This document shows, in pieces, positions 40,843 to 50,057 of a stretch of DNA of 64,000 nucleotides. The translations under genes were made by a program, and so were the position numbers. The notes beneath the pieces are model-generated. The model worked only from the letters and a program-made list of their open reading frames with translations, made no database searches and had not been told where the DNA came from. This DNA is from CAYSSJ01 sp964433675 (GTDB lineage Bacteria; Cloacimonadota; Cloacimonadia; Cloacimonadales; TCS61), in NCBI GenBank assembly GCA_964433675.1, contig CAYSSJ010000013.1:1-64000 (forward strand), read 5' to 3'. Position 1 is the first letter of the stretch. Each line of letters begins with the position of its first letter.

Positions 40843-41940
40843 ATGAAGAAAAGATGTCTGATAGCAACAGGCGGTGGTGATTGTCCCGGGCTCAATGCAG
40901 TGATTAGAGGAGTGGTCAAACGCTCTTTGAAAGAAAAAGATTGGGAGATCGTCGGTAGTTTGGATGCATTTAATGGTGTTTTGAAAGAACCGATGCAATT
41001 GGAGATTTTAGATGAGAAAAAAGTGGCGGGCATTCATGTTCGTGGCGGTACCATCTTGGGCACTACAAACAAAGGTGGACCTTATGCTTGGCCAGTTAAA
41101 GATAGAGATGGAAATTGGACTTCTGTAGATCGTTCTGATGATCTGATCACCAAATTACGAAACAATAATATAGAAGCTGTTATCAATATCGGTGGAGACG
41201 GCTCTCAGCAGATCTCACAAAAGTTGTATGAGCAAGGATTGAATATCATCGGAGTACCTAAAACGATAGATAACGATCTGCTTGCCACTGACTATACTTT
41301 TGGATTTCAGACAGCTGTAGATGCTGCTACAGACGCAGTGGACAAACTTGTTACCACTGCACAGAGCCATCATCGTGTTTTGATCTTGGAAGTAATGGGA
41401 CGTGCGACAGGTTGGATCGCTTTGCATGCCGCTATTGCCGGTGGAGCCGATATCTGCCTCATCCCCGAAATTCCCTATGATCTCGAAAAAGTGAAACAGA
41501 GTATCGAAAAGCGGATAATCAACAGCCGTGGGTTTGCTATCATCGTCATCGCCGAAGGAGCTCATTCGAAAGAGGGAACAATCACTTTTCAACAGAGCAA
41601 TGAGGTAGGTAGAGATCCTATCAAACTCGGTGGTGTGAGTATCCAATTGATGGAAGATCTAAAGAAGATCGGCCTGCCGGTCGATATCAGAGCTACTATT
41701 TTGGGACACTTACAACGTGGTGGTATCCCAAACCCTTCCGATCGTATATTGGCTACGCAATTTGGCGTAAAAGCTTTCGAAATGGTGTTGGAGCAAAAGT
41801 TCGGTCACATGGTGGCTTATCGCCATCCGGATATCTTAGCCGTTCCTATCAAAGAGGCGATCACACGGTGTAATTACATAGAACTCGATTCCGATATGAT
41901 AAAAACAGCCCGAGGAGTTGGTATTGATTTTGGTGATTAA
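40843..41940 (+). CDS. pfkA: 6-phosphofructokinase, ATP-type residues
   Basis: A 365-residue phosphofructokinase that commits fructose 6-phosphate to glycolysis. TGGGDCPGLNAVIRG is at 9-23, GGDGS at 117-121 and PKTIDND at 139-145, then EVMGRATGWIALHAA. The Gly in GGDG predicts ATP as phosphoryl donor, while Lys in PKTIDND is shared with PPi-type and plant ATP enzymes. No strong ribosome site precedes ATG 40843 (only AAGGG). A second, PPi-type enzyme is encoded 93 bp downstream. Confidence 0.9.
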   Translation: MKKRCLIATGGGDCPGLNAVIRGVVKRSLKEKDWEIVGSLDAFNGVLKEPMQLEILDEKKVAGIHVRGGTILGTTNKGGPYAWPVKDRDGNWTSVDRSDDLITKLRNNNIEAVINIGGDGSQQISQKLYEQGLNIIGVPKTIDNDLLATDYTFGFQTAVDAATDAVDKLVTTAQSHHRVLILEVMGRATGWIALHAAIAGGADICLIPEIPYDLEKVKQSIEKRIINSRGFAIIVIAEGAHSKEGTITFQQSNEVGRDPIKLGGVSIQLMEDLKKIGLPVDIRATILGHLQRGGIPNPSDRILATQFGVKAFEMVLEQKFGHMVAYRHPDILAVPIKEAITRCNYIELDSDMIKTARGVGIDFGD

Positions 41941-42033
41941 CACACAAAAAACATCCTTTGATTACAAAAAATCCTTGTCTTTTCTATCCGGTTTTTTCTT
42001 TTTGATTAATAAATACCTGAAAGGAGGAACAAA

Positions 42034-43257
42034 TTGAAACATAAAATAGGTATTTTGACAGCTGGTGGACTAGCACCGTGCCTATCAGCATCTATCGCAC
42101 GGTTGATAGAGAAGTATACCGAGCTTATTCCTGATATCGAAATTATTGGCTATCTGCACGGCTACCGTGGTTTGTTGATGAATAACAGCATCGAAATAAC
42201 CGAAAAAGCAAAAGACAATATCTCTTTGTTATACGATTTCGGGGGCACTGCTTTTGGTAGCAGCCGGGTTAAACTATCCAATGTACAGGACTGTGTGAAA
42301 AAAGGGTACGTGAGCGAGGGACAGAACCCTTTGCATGTAGCTGCCGAACAGCTATCTAGAGATGGGATAACTATATTGCATACGATCGGCGGAGATGATA
42401 CCAGCCTTACTGCTGCCAACCTTACCGGCTATCTGGAAGAGAATGGCTATGACCTCACCGTGGTTGGACTACCTAAAACCATAGATAATGATATCATCCC
42501 CATACAATGCACCATGGGAGCTCAAACTGCTGCTGAAGAAGCAGCTCGTTTTTTCGAGAATATCGTTAATGAGAATACAACCAGCACCAGACACTTGCTC
42601 ATCCATGAGGTAATGGGACGTTACTGCGGTTGGATGACCGCCACCTCGGCATATGAATATAGAAAGAAACTATCCGGACGAAAATTCTTGCCGGATATTC
42701 TGGTTAGTAAGGATAGATGGGATATCGATGCGATCTATATCCCGGAGATTTCTTATGATTTCGATGATGAGATCGAACGCTTGCAAAAAAGGATGGACGA
42801 AAAAGATTGTGTCAATGTATTCTTCAGTGAAGGTGCTGGTGTGGAGCGCATAGTAGCTGAACTGGAAGCAGAAGGAAAGACAGTTAAGCGTGATCCTTTC
42901 GGACATGTTCGCCTCGATGATATCAATCCAGGTCAGTGGTTTGCCAAGAAGCTAACCAAAATGCTGAAAGCAGATAAGGTTTTGGTACAAAAAAGCGGTT
43001 ATTTCTGTCGCTCCGCAGCGCCTAACCAAAAAGATCTGGACCTGGTGAAGAAAACAGCTGACCAAGCGGTGCAATTTGGGCTGAATGGTCAAAGCGGAGT
43101 TGTAGGAATGGATACGGATTATGATAATCAGATGCGTTGTATCGAATTCGGTCGAGTGAAAGGTGGCAGGACTTTCGATATTCGCACTCCATGGTTTAAA
43201 GAAATTCTCGATGCAATCGGACAGAGAGATTATGATTTATATAAAATACGGAAATAG
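42034..43257 (+). CDS. pfp: Pyrophosphate-dependent phosphofructokinase
   Basis: A 407-residue phosphofructokinase. GGDD at 119-122 carries the Asp that in this family blocks ATP and marks PPi users, with PKTIDND at 147-153 and HEVMGRYCGWMTA. The first loop is TAGGLAPCLSAS instead of the common GGPAPGLNA form. It starts with TTG at 42034 after a perfect AAGGAGG (42021-42027). A reversible PPi enzyme beside an ATP enzyme suggests tuning between glycolysis and gluconeogenesis (inference). It runs with the SpoVG-like and hflX genes. Confidence 0.9.
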   Translation: MKHKIGILTAGGLAPCLSASIARLIEKYTELIPDIEIIGYLHGYRGLLMNNSIEITEKAKDNISLLYDFGGTAFGSSRVKLSNVQDCVKKGYVSEGQNPLHVAAEQLSRDGITILHTIGGDDTSLTAANLTGYLEENGYDLTVVGLPKTIDNDIIPIQCTMGAQTAAEEAARFFENIVNENTTSTRHLLIHEVMGRYCGWMTATSAYEYRKKLSGRKFLPDILVSKDRWDIDAIYIPEISYDFDDEIERLQKRMDEKDCVNVFFSEGAGVERIVAELEAEGKTVKRDPFGHVRLDDINPGQWFAKKLTKMLKADKVLVQKSGYFCRSAAPNQKDLDLVKKTADQAVQFGLNGQSGVVGMDTDYDNQMRCIEFGRVKGGRTFDIRTPWFKEILDAIGQRDYDLYKIRK

Positions 43258-43266
43258 GATAGAAAG

Positions 43267-43554
43267 ATGAAGATTAAATTCAGAGATGTAAGTTCAGGGA
43301 TAGTAGATGCCCGTGCTGTTATTGAGTTCGAACCGGGGATTTTTATCAATGAAGTGACGATACTCAATAAAAGTGGAGAGATCATCGTGGAATTACCGCA
43401 AAAGAGTTTTAAAGGTAAAGATGGTAAGATCCATTATATCGATGTTATCACATTCGAAAGTGAGAATGTGGAAACAATTTGGAAGATGGATATCAAAGAA
43501 GAATATTTCAAATGGAGGAAGAAGAATAAAAAAGTGTTGGTGTATGAATCTTAG
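43267..43554 (+). CDS. SpoVG-like small protein
   Basis: A 95-residue cytosolic protein. The pattern AVIEFEPGIFINEVTILNKSGEIIVELPQKSFKGKDGKIHYIDVITF resembles SpoVG (a conserved V/I-x-D-I/V, then glycine turn, L-P-x-K and G-K/Y-x-D-I-V), a small nucleic acid-binding protein. The identification is by eye and moderate. The gene sits 9 bp after the PPi-PFK gene and 3 bp before hflX, so it is certainly co-transcribed. SpoVG binds DNA or RNA in Firmicutes and spirochaetes; here the role is unknown. Confidence 0.55.
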   Translation: MKIKFRDVSSGIVDARAVIEFEPGIFINEVTILNKSGEIIVELPQKSFKGKDGKIHYIDVITFESENVETIWKMDIKEEYFKWRKKNKKVLVYES

Positions 43555-43557
43555 CTT

Positions 43558-44856
43558 ATGAATAAAGAGAAAGAGAGAGCTTTTCTGGTAGGTATCATAA
43601 AGAATAATGAGCATAAAGAGCATGCTCTGGAAACTATGCAGGAACTCAGGATGTTGGCCGATACTGCTGAGATAGATATTGTGGATACTTATGTGCAAAA
43701 TGTAACAAGACCGAATGTCGCAACTTATATCGGTAAAGGAAAAGTGAGCGAAATTGCCAATCATGCCAAAAACAGACAGGTCTCCACACTTATTTTCAAC
43801 GATAATCTTACTCCTGCACAAGCACGCAATATCTCCAATGCTACCCGGTGTAATGTGGTAGATAGAACCGAGTTGATCTTGGATATCTTTGCTTTGCATG
43901 CCAGAACCAATCAAGCAAAATTGCAGGTAGAACTGGCTCAATTGGAATATAGCTATACCAAACTGAAGCGCATGTGGAAACATCTCTCCCGTATTCAAGG
44001 CGGTATCGGTTTTAGAGGACCGGGCGAGAAACAGATCGAGATAGATAGAAGAGAGATAAAAAAGAAGATCAGTATTCTGAAAAAAAAGATCAAAGAAATA
44101 GAAATGGTCTCCAATACAAAACGGAAACAGCGGCAGAATATACTCTCCGTCTCTCTGGTCGGCTATACGAATGCCGGCAAATCGACATTGTTTAACAGAC
44201 TTACCAAAGAAAAACGCTATGTTGCCGACCAGCTTTTTGCTACTTTGGATGCCAAAACCAGAGGAGTGGTACTCAATAATGAGGAGAGAATGGTCTTGAC
44301 CGATACGATCGGGTTTATCAGAGATCTGCCTCACAATCTGGTCTCATCTTTTCATTCTACTTTGATGGAAGTGAGCGAAGCAGATCTACTTATGCATGTC
44401 GTAGTTGTATCTCATCCCAATCTGGATGAGTATATTCAAGCTGTAAATCGAGTACTAACCGAGATCGGTGTGGATTACAAAACTACCAATATCCTCCATG
44501 TTTTCAACAAATGTGACCTGATGGATAAGATCCAGATGATGTTCATCAAAAAAAAGCTGCAGCTTGAATATCCACATGCTGTTTTTATCTCAGCCAAAAG
44601 TGGGGAGGGGATGGACACACTGTATCAAAAGTTGGAAGAATTTAGTGTAAAGATCAAAAAAACAGCTACTATCCATATCCCGATCAAATTACAAAATCTG
44701 ATCTCTTTCGTGCATGATAATGCCAAAATCATAGATAGCAGATACGATGATGAGAAGGGTGAAATGATAATGAGAGTAAAAATAGATAGACAATTATATC
44801 CCAATATAGAAAAACAGATCCAAGATTATAAAATGTATGAGTATATAAATAAATAA
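43558..44856 (+). CDS. hflX: GTPase HflX
   Basis: A 432-residue HflX-type GTPase that binds and splits stalled ribosomes. The N-terminal HflX domain has VQNVTRPNVATYIGKGKVSEI and NVVDRTELILDIFALHARTNQAKLQVELAQLEY; the coiled region GIGFRGPGEKQIEIDRREI follows; and the GTPase motifs are GYTNAGKSTLFNRL (G1), DTIGFIRDLP (G3), NKCDL (G4) and SAKSGEG (G5). The ATG at 43558 is 3 bp after the preceding stop, so coupling replaces a ribosome site. It is slightly long at the C terminus, as is common. Confidence 0.95.
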   Translation: MNKEKERAFLVGIIKNNEHKEHALETMQELRMLADTAEIDIVDTYVQNVTRPNVATYIGKGKVSEIANHAKNRQVSTLIFNDNLTPAQARNISNATRCNVVDRTELILDIFALHARTNQAKLQVELAQLEYSYTKLKRMWKHLSRIQGGIGFRGPGEKQIEIDRREIKKKISILKKKIKEIEMVSNTKRKQRQNILSVSLVGYTNAGKSTLFNRLTKEKRYVADQLFATLDAKTRGVVLNNEERMVLTDTIGFIRDLPHNLVSSFHSTLMEVSEADLLMHVVVVSHPNLDEYIQAVNRVLTEIGVDYKTTNILHVFNKCDLMDKIQMMFIKKKLQLEYPHAVFISAKSGEGMDTLYQKLEEFSVKIKKTATIHIPIKLQNLISFVHDNAKIIDSRYDDEKGEMIMRVKIDRQLYPNIEKQIQDYKMYEYINK

Positions 44857-44871
44857 GAAATGGAGGGAAAG

Positions 44872-46095
44872 ATGATCAGCGATTTACAAGAGATCTACTC
44901 ACAAAATGTGAAGGGGATGAAACGTTCGGCGATCAGAGAGTTATTGAAACTCACGGCTGATCCGGAGATAATTTCGTTTGCCGGTGGTTTGCCGTCTCCG
45001 GAATCATTTCCGGTAGATGATCTGAAAAAAGTAGTAGAAGATGTTTTGCAAAACGAAGCTAAAAGCGCTTTACAATATGGAGCTACCGAAGGTGATTCAC
45101 TACTTAGAGAGCTTTTGGTGGAAAGGTATCGCAAACAAGGTTTCGAGATCGGATTGGACAACTTAGTCATCACAACTGCTTCTCAGCAGGCTTTGGATCT
45201 TTTGGCGAAGATCTTTATTGACCGTGGTGATAAGGTAATAGTAGGTCTGCCCTCATATTTGGGCGGGCTTAGTGCTTTCAATTCGTACGGTGCTGAATTG
45301 GTCGGCATTCATTTGGATGAAGATGGAATGTCAGCAGTCGAGCTGGAGAAAAAACTGAAAGAACTAAAAGAGAAGGGTGAAAAACCGAAATTTATCTATA
45401 TCATCCCGGATTTCCAAAATCCAGCCGGTATTACAATGCCGGAATCGAGAAGATTAAAAATCATCGAGATAGCTAAAAAATACGATATCCTGATCGTAGA
45501 AGATAGCCCTTACAGAGAAATCCGCTTCGAAGGTAAAGATCAGAAAAGTCTCTTTGCACTCGATGGTAGTGGTCAGGTTATCACATTGGGAACTTTCTCC
45601 AAAATATTCGTACCTGGTTTCCGGATAGGATGGGTGATAGCGGATGAGAAGATTACCGATAAATTCGTGATGGCAAAACAAGCTACCGATCTCTGTACTG
45701 CACCATTCGTTCAGAAAATTGCCGCCAAATATCTTGCCAGCGAAAAGTTCGAGAGCAATCTGGCTAATATAGTCGAATCTTACAAAGAGAAAAAGAAGGT
45801 AATGATCGACGCTTTCAAAGAATTCATGCCCAAAGGTGTGAACTGGACTGATCCGGAAGGCGGATTATTCCTCTTTGTAACCTTACCGGAAAACATGGAT
45901 ACAGATGAACTATTCCACAAAGCTATCGAACAAAAGGTGGCATTTGTGATCGGTTCTGCTTTCCATTGCGACGATGGAGGAAAAAACACAATGAGGATAA
46001 ACTTCTCTTATATGAGCAAAGAGATGAATAGAGAAGGTGCCAAAAGACTTGCCGCTGTCATCGAAGCTGAGATGAAGAGAACAGGCAATCTGTAG
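44872..46095 (+). CDS. PLP aminotransferase (2-aminoadipate/MocR-like class I)
   Basis: A 407-residue fold type I aminotransferase without an N-terminal helix-turn-helix. It shows ISFAGGLPSPESFP, ALQYGATEGDSLLRELL, TTASQQALDLLAKIF, YIIPDFQNPAGITM, EDSPYREIRFEG and the PLP lysine in TLGTFSKIFVPGFRIGW. This set is that of the LysN/2-aminoadipate or broad aromatic and branched-chain aminotransferases. GGAGGG precedes ATG 44872; the frame is open 4 codons further up. With the 2-oxoacid oxidoreductase at 51800 it may serve amino acid fermentation (inference). Confidence 0.88.
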   Translation: MISDLQEIYSQNVKGMKRSAIRELLKLTADPEIISFAGGLPSPESFPVDDLKKVVEDVLQNEAKSALQYGATEGDSLLRELLVERYRKQGFEIGLDNLVITTASQQALDLLAKIFIDRGDKVIVGLPSYLGGLSAFNSYGAELVGIHLDEDGMSAVELEKKLKELKEKGEKPKFIYIIPDFQNPAGITMPESRRLKIIEIAKKYDILIVEDSPYREIRFEGKDQKSLFALDGSGQVITLGTFSKIFVPGFRIGWVIADEKITDKFVMAKQATDLCTAPFVQKIAAKYLASEKFESNLANIVESYKEKKKVMIDAFKEFMPKGVNWTDPEGGLFLFVTLPENMDTDELFHKAIEQKVAFVIGSAFHCDDGGKNTMRINFSYMSKEMNREGAKRLAAVIEAEMKRTGNL

Positions 46096-46116
46096 AAAGC
46101 AAATATTCAAAACAGT

Positions 46117-46153
46117 TCAGGAGAAGTCCATCTGCGACTTCTCCTGATATTTT
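46117..46153 (+). terminator. Rho-independent terminator
   Basis: TCAGGAGAAGTC (46117-46128), 7-nt loop, GACTTCTCCTGA (46136-46147), then TATTTTA. It has a perfect 12-bp stem and separates the aminotransferase from asd. Confidence 0.88.
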
Positions 46154-46170
46154 ATAGTCTGGAAGTGAGC

Positions 46171-47175
46171 ATGAGAAAATATAATGTGGCTATCATTGGT
46201 GCTACCGGTATGGTGGGCAGAGAAATGCTGAAAATCATCCATGACAGTAGCTTTCCGGTTAACAAACTCAGATTATTTGCCAGTATCGCATCTGCCGGAA
46301 CTAAATTGTCTTGCGAAGATGAAACCTATATAGTAGAGAAGATCGAACCCGGCAGTTTTACAGATGTAGATATCGCTCTAATCTCCGCTGGAGGTAATGT
46401 GAGTAGAGAAATAGCACCCCAAGCGGTTAGTGAAGGTGCTGTGGTGATAGACAATAGCAGCGCTTTTCGAATGGATGTAAATGTGCCTTTGGTAGTAACG
46501 GAAGTGAATGCAAAAGCCCTGAGAAAACATGATGGTATCATCGCCAATCCGAATTGCTCCACTATCCAGTTAGTGGTCATGCTCAAACCGATCCAAACGG
46601 CTTTCGGACTCAAAAAAGTGATCGTCAGTACCTATCAGTCGGTATCCGGAGCCGGGAAAAATGGAGTTGATGAACTAATAGACCATACCGATCTGATGCT
46701 GAAAGATAAAAAAACGCAACCGAACAAATTCCCTGTTTCCATTGCCTTCAATGTGATCCCTCAGATCGGTGAGATCAATGAGAATGGCGATTGTTTCGAA
46801 GAAGTGAAGATGATGAACGAAACTAAGAAGATATTGGCAAATGAACATCTGCAGGTAGCGGTGACGACAGTGAGAGTTCCGGTAATGATCGGTCATTCCG
46901 AGGCAGTATATTTCCAAACTGAGAAAGAGACTATGCTAGAGGATATCATCTCGATTCTGAGCCAAGCGAAAGGGATAAAAGTATATGAGCCGGAGTGTTT
47001 TCCGACTGCTCTCGATAGCCAATGTGATGATGATGTTCTGATTGGACGTCTGAGAAGCTGTTTGGGAAGCAATGATGAATTTCTCGGTTGGATAGTGGCA
47101 AATAATCTGCGCAAAGGAGCTGCTTTGAATGCAGTTCAAATCGCAGAATATCTAATCAGGGAGGATTTGCTCTGA
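46171..47175 (+). CDS. asd: Aspartate-semialdehyde dehydrogenase
   Basis: A 334-residue NADP-dependent dehydrogenase forming aspartate semialdehyde for lysine, threonine and diaminopimelate. It has the Rossmann start VAIIGATGMVGREML (6-20), SAGGNVSRE, the catalytic C129 in NPNCSTIQ and VSGAGKNGVDEL. GGAAG precedes ATG 46171; a GTG at 46165 is in frame but overlaps that site. Its stop overlaps the lysC start (TGATG), giving an asd-lysC operon covering the first steps in order reversed. Confidence 0.94.
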   Translation: MRKYNVAIIGATGMVGREMLKIIHDSSFPVNKLRLFASIASAGTKLSCEDETYIVEKIEPGSFTDVDIALISAGGNVSREIAPQAVSEGAVVIDNSSAFRMDVNVPLVVTEVNAKALRKHDGIIANPNCSTIQLVVMLKPIQTAFGLKKVIVSTYQSVSGAGKNGVDELIDHTDLMLKDKKTQPNKFPVSIAFNVIPQIGEINENGDCFEEVKMMNETKKILANEHLQVAVTTVRVPVMIGHSEAVYFQTEKETMLEDIISILSQAKGIKVYEPECFPTALDSQCDDDVLIGRLRSCLGSNDEFLGWIVANNLRKGAALNAVQIAEYLIREDLL

Positions 47176-48386
47176 TGCGTATTGTTATCCAGAAATTCGG
47201 CGGAACTTCGCTCAGAACTACTCAAGAGCGAAAGAAATGTGCTCAGCATATCATCAATAAGCTTAAAAGCGGATATGTGCCAGTAGTAGTAGTTTCCGCT
47301 ATGGGAAGAGAGGGTGATCCTTACTCTACCGATAGCTTGATCAAATTAGCACTAGAGGAAAATGAGATTCTACTACCACGTGAAAAAGACCTGCTTCTCT
47401 CTTGTGGTGAATTGATCTCAGCAGTTTTGATGTCTCTCAATCTAAGGAAAAACGGTTATGATGCCAAGACTTTGAGCGGATTCCAAGCTGGGATCATCAC
47501 TGATGATGAGTTTTCCAACAGTAAAGTGAAGGCAGTAGATACCCAGAAGATTGAGGATATGCTCAAAGAGGGGATTATACCGGTAGTAGCAGGTTTTCAA
47601 GGTGTCAGCGAAAGTGGGGAGATTACCACTTTTTCCCGTGGAGGTAGTGATACTACCGCCTCGGTTTTAGCTAAAGCATTCGATGCTGAGTTTATCGAGA
47701 TCTACTCCGATGTTGATGGAATCCATACTGCTGATCCAAAAATAGTCGAAAGAGCAGAATTATTGTCTCAGATAAGTTATGATGAGATTGTGGAGTTGGC
47801 ACACAAAGGTACGAAGATAATCCATCCCAGGGCTGTCGAAATTGCTAGAGATGCTAAAATACCGATCTCTATAAAACCTGTAGTCTCGGATAAAACCGGT
47901 ACTTTGATCCACTCGCTAAAGCATGAAAGACCGATCACCAGCATAGCCTGCAAAGAGAGAATCGTCTATTTCAGAACCGAGATGAAAAATGGCGAGGAAT
48001 CAAAAGTCCGAGCTCAGCTATTCGCTCAGATAGCCGCTAGTTCCATTAGCACCGATTTTATCAACATCCTCCCCGACACTGCTGCCTTTATTGTCGATGA
48101 AGAGAAAAAAAGAAAAGTGAAAAAAATCTTAAATGATCTGGCTTTGAACTATAGTCTGCGCTCCGATTGTGTAAAAATCTCGGTAGTGGGAACCGGGATG
48201 ACAGGCAGACCCGGTGTGCTTTCCGAAATCCTCAACACTCTCATCCAAGCGGAAATCGAAGTGATCCAAGTTACCGATTCTCATACCACTATCTCCTGCC
48301 TGATCAAAGCTAAAGATAAAAAGAAAGCGATAAATCTGCTGCATGAGTGTTTTTTCGAAGATAGCAGCAAGAAAAATAAATTTTAG
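47175..48386 (+). CDS. lysC: Aspartate kinase
   Basis: A 403-residue aspartokinase. The catalytic domain has VIQKFGGTSLRTTQER (3-18), LLLSCGELISAVL, TTFSRGGSDTTASVLAKAF and EIYSDVDGIHTADPKIV; two ACT domains at the C terminus (about 270-403) include SVVGTGMTGRPGVLSEILNTL for feedback control by lysine or threonine. The ATG overlaps the asd stop by 1 bp. No leader riboswitch is visible before the operon. Confidence 0.94.
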   Translation: MRIVIQKFGGTSLRTTQERKKCAQHIINKLKSGYVPVVVVSAMGREGDPYSTDSLIKLALEENEILLPREKDLLLSCGELISAVLMSLNLRKNGYDAKTLSGFQAGIITDDEFSNSKVKAVDTQKIEDMLKEGIIPVVAGFQGVSESGEITTFSRGGSDTTASVLAKAFDAEFIEIYSDVDGIHTADPKIVERAELLSQISYDEIVELAHKGTKIIHPRAVEIARDAKIPISIKPVVSDKTGTLIHSLKHERPITSIACKERIVYFRTEMKNGEESKVRAQLFAQIAASSISTDFINILPDTAAFIVDEEKKRKVKKILNDLALNYSLRSDCVKISVVGTGMTGRPGVLSEILNTLIQAEIEVIQVTDSHTTISCLIKAKDKKKAINLLHECFFEDSSKKNKF

Positions 48387-48470
48387 ATAGTACAGATAAA
48401 CTATTTCTTGACACCAAAAGTATCTGCCGTCATTTGCAAATTATAAAAAAATAAAGTGAGGGATAGAAAA

Positions 48471-48968
48471 ATGCCGATCATACCGAAGCCAAAAAAGAAA
48501 AGAACAGATGTCGATATGGAATTGGTAGTGTTTCTCAAGGGACTCTCTTTGTTTAGTACCCTTACCAAAGGTGAACGCATCAATCTGAGTAGATTTATCT
48601 ATCAAAGGGATTATAAAAAGGACGAGATCATCGTCAAAAAAGGATATCCCAATGTGGTATTTTACATTGTCCAAAACGGGGAGCTGCTAATCTATTTGGA
48701 GCATGGAGAAGAGCAGATCGAATTGAGACGAGTAGGCGAAAAAGAGTTTTTCGGCGAGATCGGCATATTCTTAGAGGAAGATCGCACTGCTTCTGTGAAA
48801 GCGACGATGGACAGTACTCTCTTGGCTATTCCCACCACCGAATTCCAAAAATTCATCGATCAATATCCCCGCGCTGCTGCAAAGATCCTTTTTAACATGG
48901 GGCAGGTGCTGGCAAGTAATATTCTGAAATTGAATAATAAGCTGCAAACTATGAAAATCGAAAAGTGA
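48471..48968 (+). CDS. Cyclic nucleotide-binding domain protein
   Basis: A 165-residue cNMP-binding (CRP-like sensor) protein without a helix-turn-helix. It shows LKGLSLFSTLTKGERINLSRFIYQRDYKKDEIIVKKGYPN, VFYIVQNGELLIYLE and EFFGEIGIFLEEDRTASVKATMDSTLLAIP, the phosphate-binding cassette region, although the usual R-x-A-S is DRTASV, which fits. GAGGGA precedes ATG 48471 and TTGACA lies at 48408. It overlaps or abuts the AI-2E permease gene. Ligand unknown. Confidence 0.88.
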   Translation: MPIIPKPKKKRTDVDMELVVFLKGLSLFSTLTKGERINLSRFIYQRDYKKDEIIVKKGYPNVVFYIVQNGELLIYLEHGEEQIELRRVGEKEFFGEIGIFLEEDRTASVKATMDSTLLAIPTTEFQKFIDQYPRAAAKILFNMGQVLASNILKLNNKLQTMKIEK

Positions 48969-48976
48969 GATTAAAA

Positions 48977-50041
48977 ATGGAACGGTCGAGCATATTGAAA
49001 TGGATATTATTTGGTCTGTCTATACTGCTCATAGTAGCGGCGTTCTTGTTTTATCAGCATATCATCTCTTATCTGATAGTAGCTTTTCTGATCGCCTACA
49101 TCATTTCGCCGCTGGTTAATCTGGCAGAAAAATATCAGATCAAACGGACGGTCTCTATTTTGGTGATCTATATCATCATCGCCCTGTTGCTGGCGATCTT
49201 CTTTAATGTGATTATCCCCCAAATTATCGAGCAGATGATCGATCTGGTGCATAGTCTGAACGAAGTAGTACAAGAACATGATGACATTAACCTGCGTGTG
49301 CTTGGATTCGATGGGATAGCTAATATTATCGATAGTATCGAAAGTCGCTTTCCTCAGCTCGAGATTCACAGACAAATCTCTTTCACTTTGGATGAGGCTA
49401 AGTTCAATTCGGTATTGAATCAGATTCCACTTTTTTTTAAGAGTGTGATAAATGTAGCCTCTTTCCTCATCGTCGTACCGGTGATCGTGTTCTTTATCCT
49501 CAAAGATGAGCGAAAATTCTTTCATTACATCTTTTCCTGTATCGGCAACAGATATTTTGAATTCTCTCTGCATCTTTTTGAGAAGATAGAGACCAGTTTC
49601 GGTCGTTTTTTCAGAGCGCTACTTTTGGAGACTTTGCTGGTAACTATAATGTCCATAGCCGGATTACTTATCCTGCGCATTCCGTATGCTATTGTGCTCG
49701 GACTGATTGTCGGTCTAGCAAACCCGATCAAGTATTTCGGTCCGTTTATCGGTGCAGTTCCCACATTATTGATTATTCTGTTGGGACCGACTCCGGATAT
49801 TTACATCCTCTATGCTGGCATCATGTTTCTGATTGTGCAACAGATAGACAGCCTTATCCTCTTTCCCTGGTTGGTTGGTAAAAGTATGAATATGCATCCA
49901 CTGTGGGTATTGCTCACTGTCATTGCCGGTGGTTATGCATTCGGAATTTTGGGCATGCTCTTCGCAGTGCCGGTCGTATTCTTGATAAAAGTGATAGTAG
50001 AAGTCTCTCATAAGAGCTTGAAAAAATTCGAAATAATATAA
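48977..50041 (+). CDS. AI-2E family permease (PerM/YdbI-type)
   Basis: A 354-residue membrane protein with about eight helices: FGLSILLIVAAFLFYQHIISYLIVAFLIAYIISPLVN at the start, NVASFLIVVPVIVFFILKDERKFF in the middle and LGLIVGLANPIKYFGPFIGAVPTLLIILL, MFLIVQQIDSLILFPWLVGKSMNMHPLWVLLTVIAGG, GMLFAVPV at the end, all typical of the AI-2E/PerM exporter family. ATG 48977 is preferred over GTG 48965, which overlaps the previous gene. The substrate is unknown; the family name does not imply quorum signalling. Confidence 0.88.
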   Translation: MERSSILKWILFGLSILLIVAAFLFYQHIISYLIVAFLIAYIISPLVNLAEKYQIKRTVSILVIYIIIALLLAIFFNVIIPQIIEQMIDLVHSLNEVVQEHDDINLRVLGFDGIANIIDSIESRFPQLEIHRQISFTLDEAKFNSVLNQIPLFFKSVINVASFLIVVPVIVFFILKDERKFFHYIFSCIGNRYFEFSLHLFEKIETSFGRFFRALLLETLLVTIMSIAGLLILRIPYAIVLGLIVGLANPIKYFGPFIGAVPTLLIILLGPTPDIYILYAGIMFLIVQQIDSLILFPWLVGKSMNMHPLWVLLTVIAGGYAFGILGMLFAVPVVFLIKVIVEVSHKSLKKFEII

Positions 50042-50057
50042 ATAAAGGAGTATTGGT

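Noticed and set aside
41941..42033. Possible terminator or riboswitch between the two phosphofructokinase genes
   Set aside because: The gap is A/T-rich with no stem of useful length; only the AAGGAGG ribosome site is supported.
43393..44334. 313-codon minus-strand frame opposite hflX
   Set aside because: The plus strand encodes a full HflX with all G motifs; the opposite frame is Cys/His/Phe-rich shadow text with no family match.
49007..49573. 188-codon minus-strand frame opposite the AI-2E permease gene
   Set aside because: The opposite frame of a hydrophobic membrane protein commonly stays open and polar; no supporting start signal or family.
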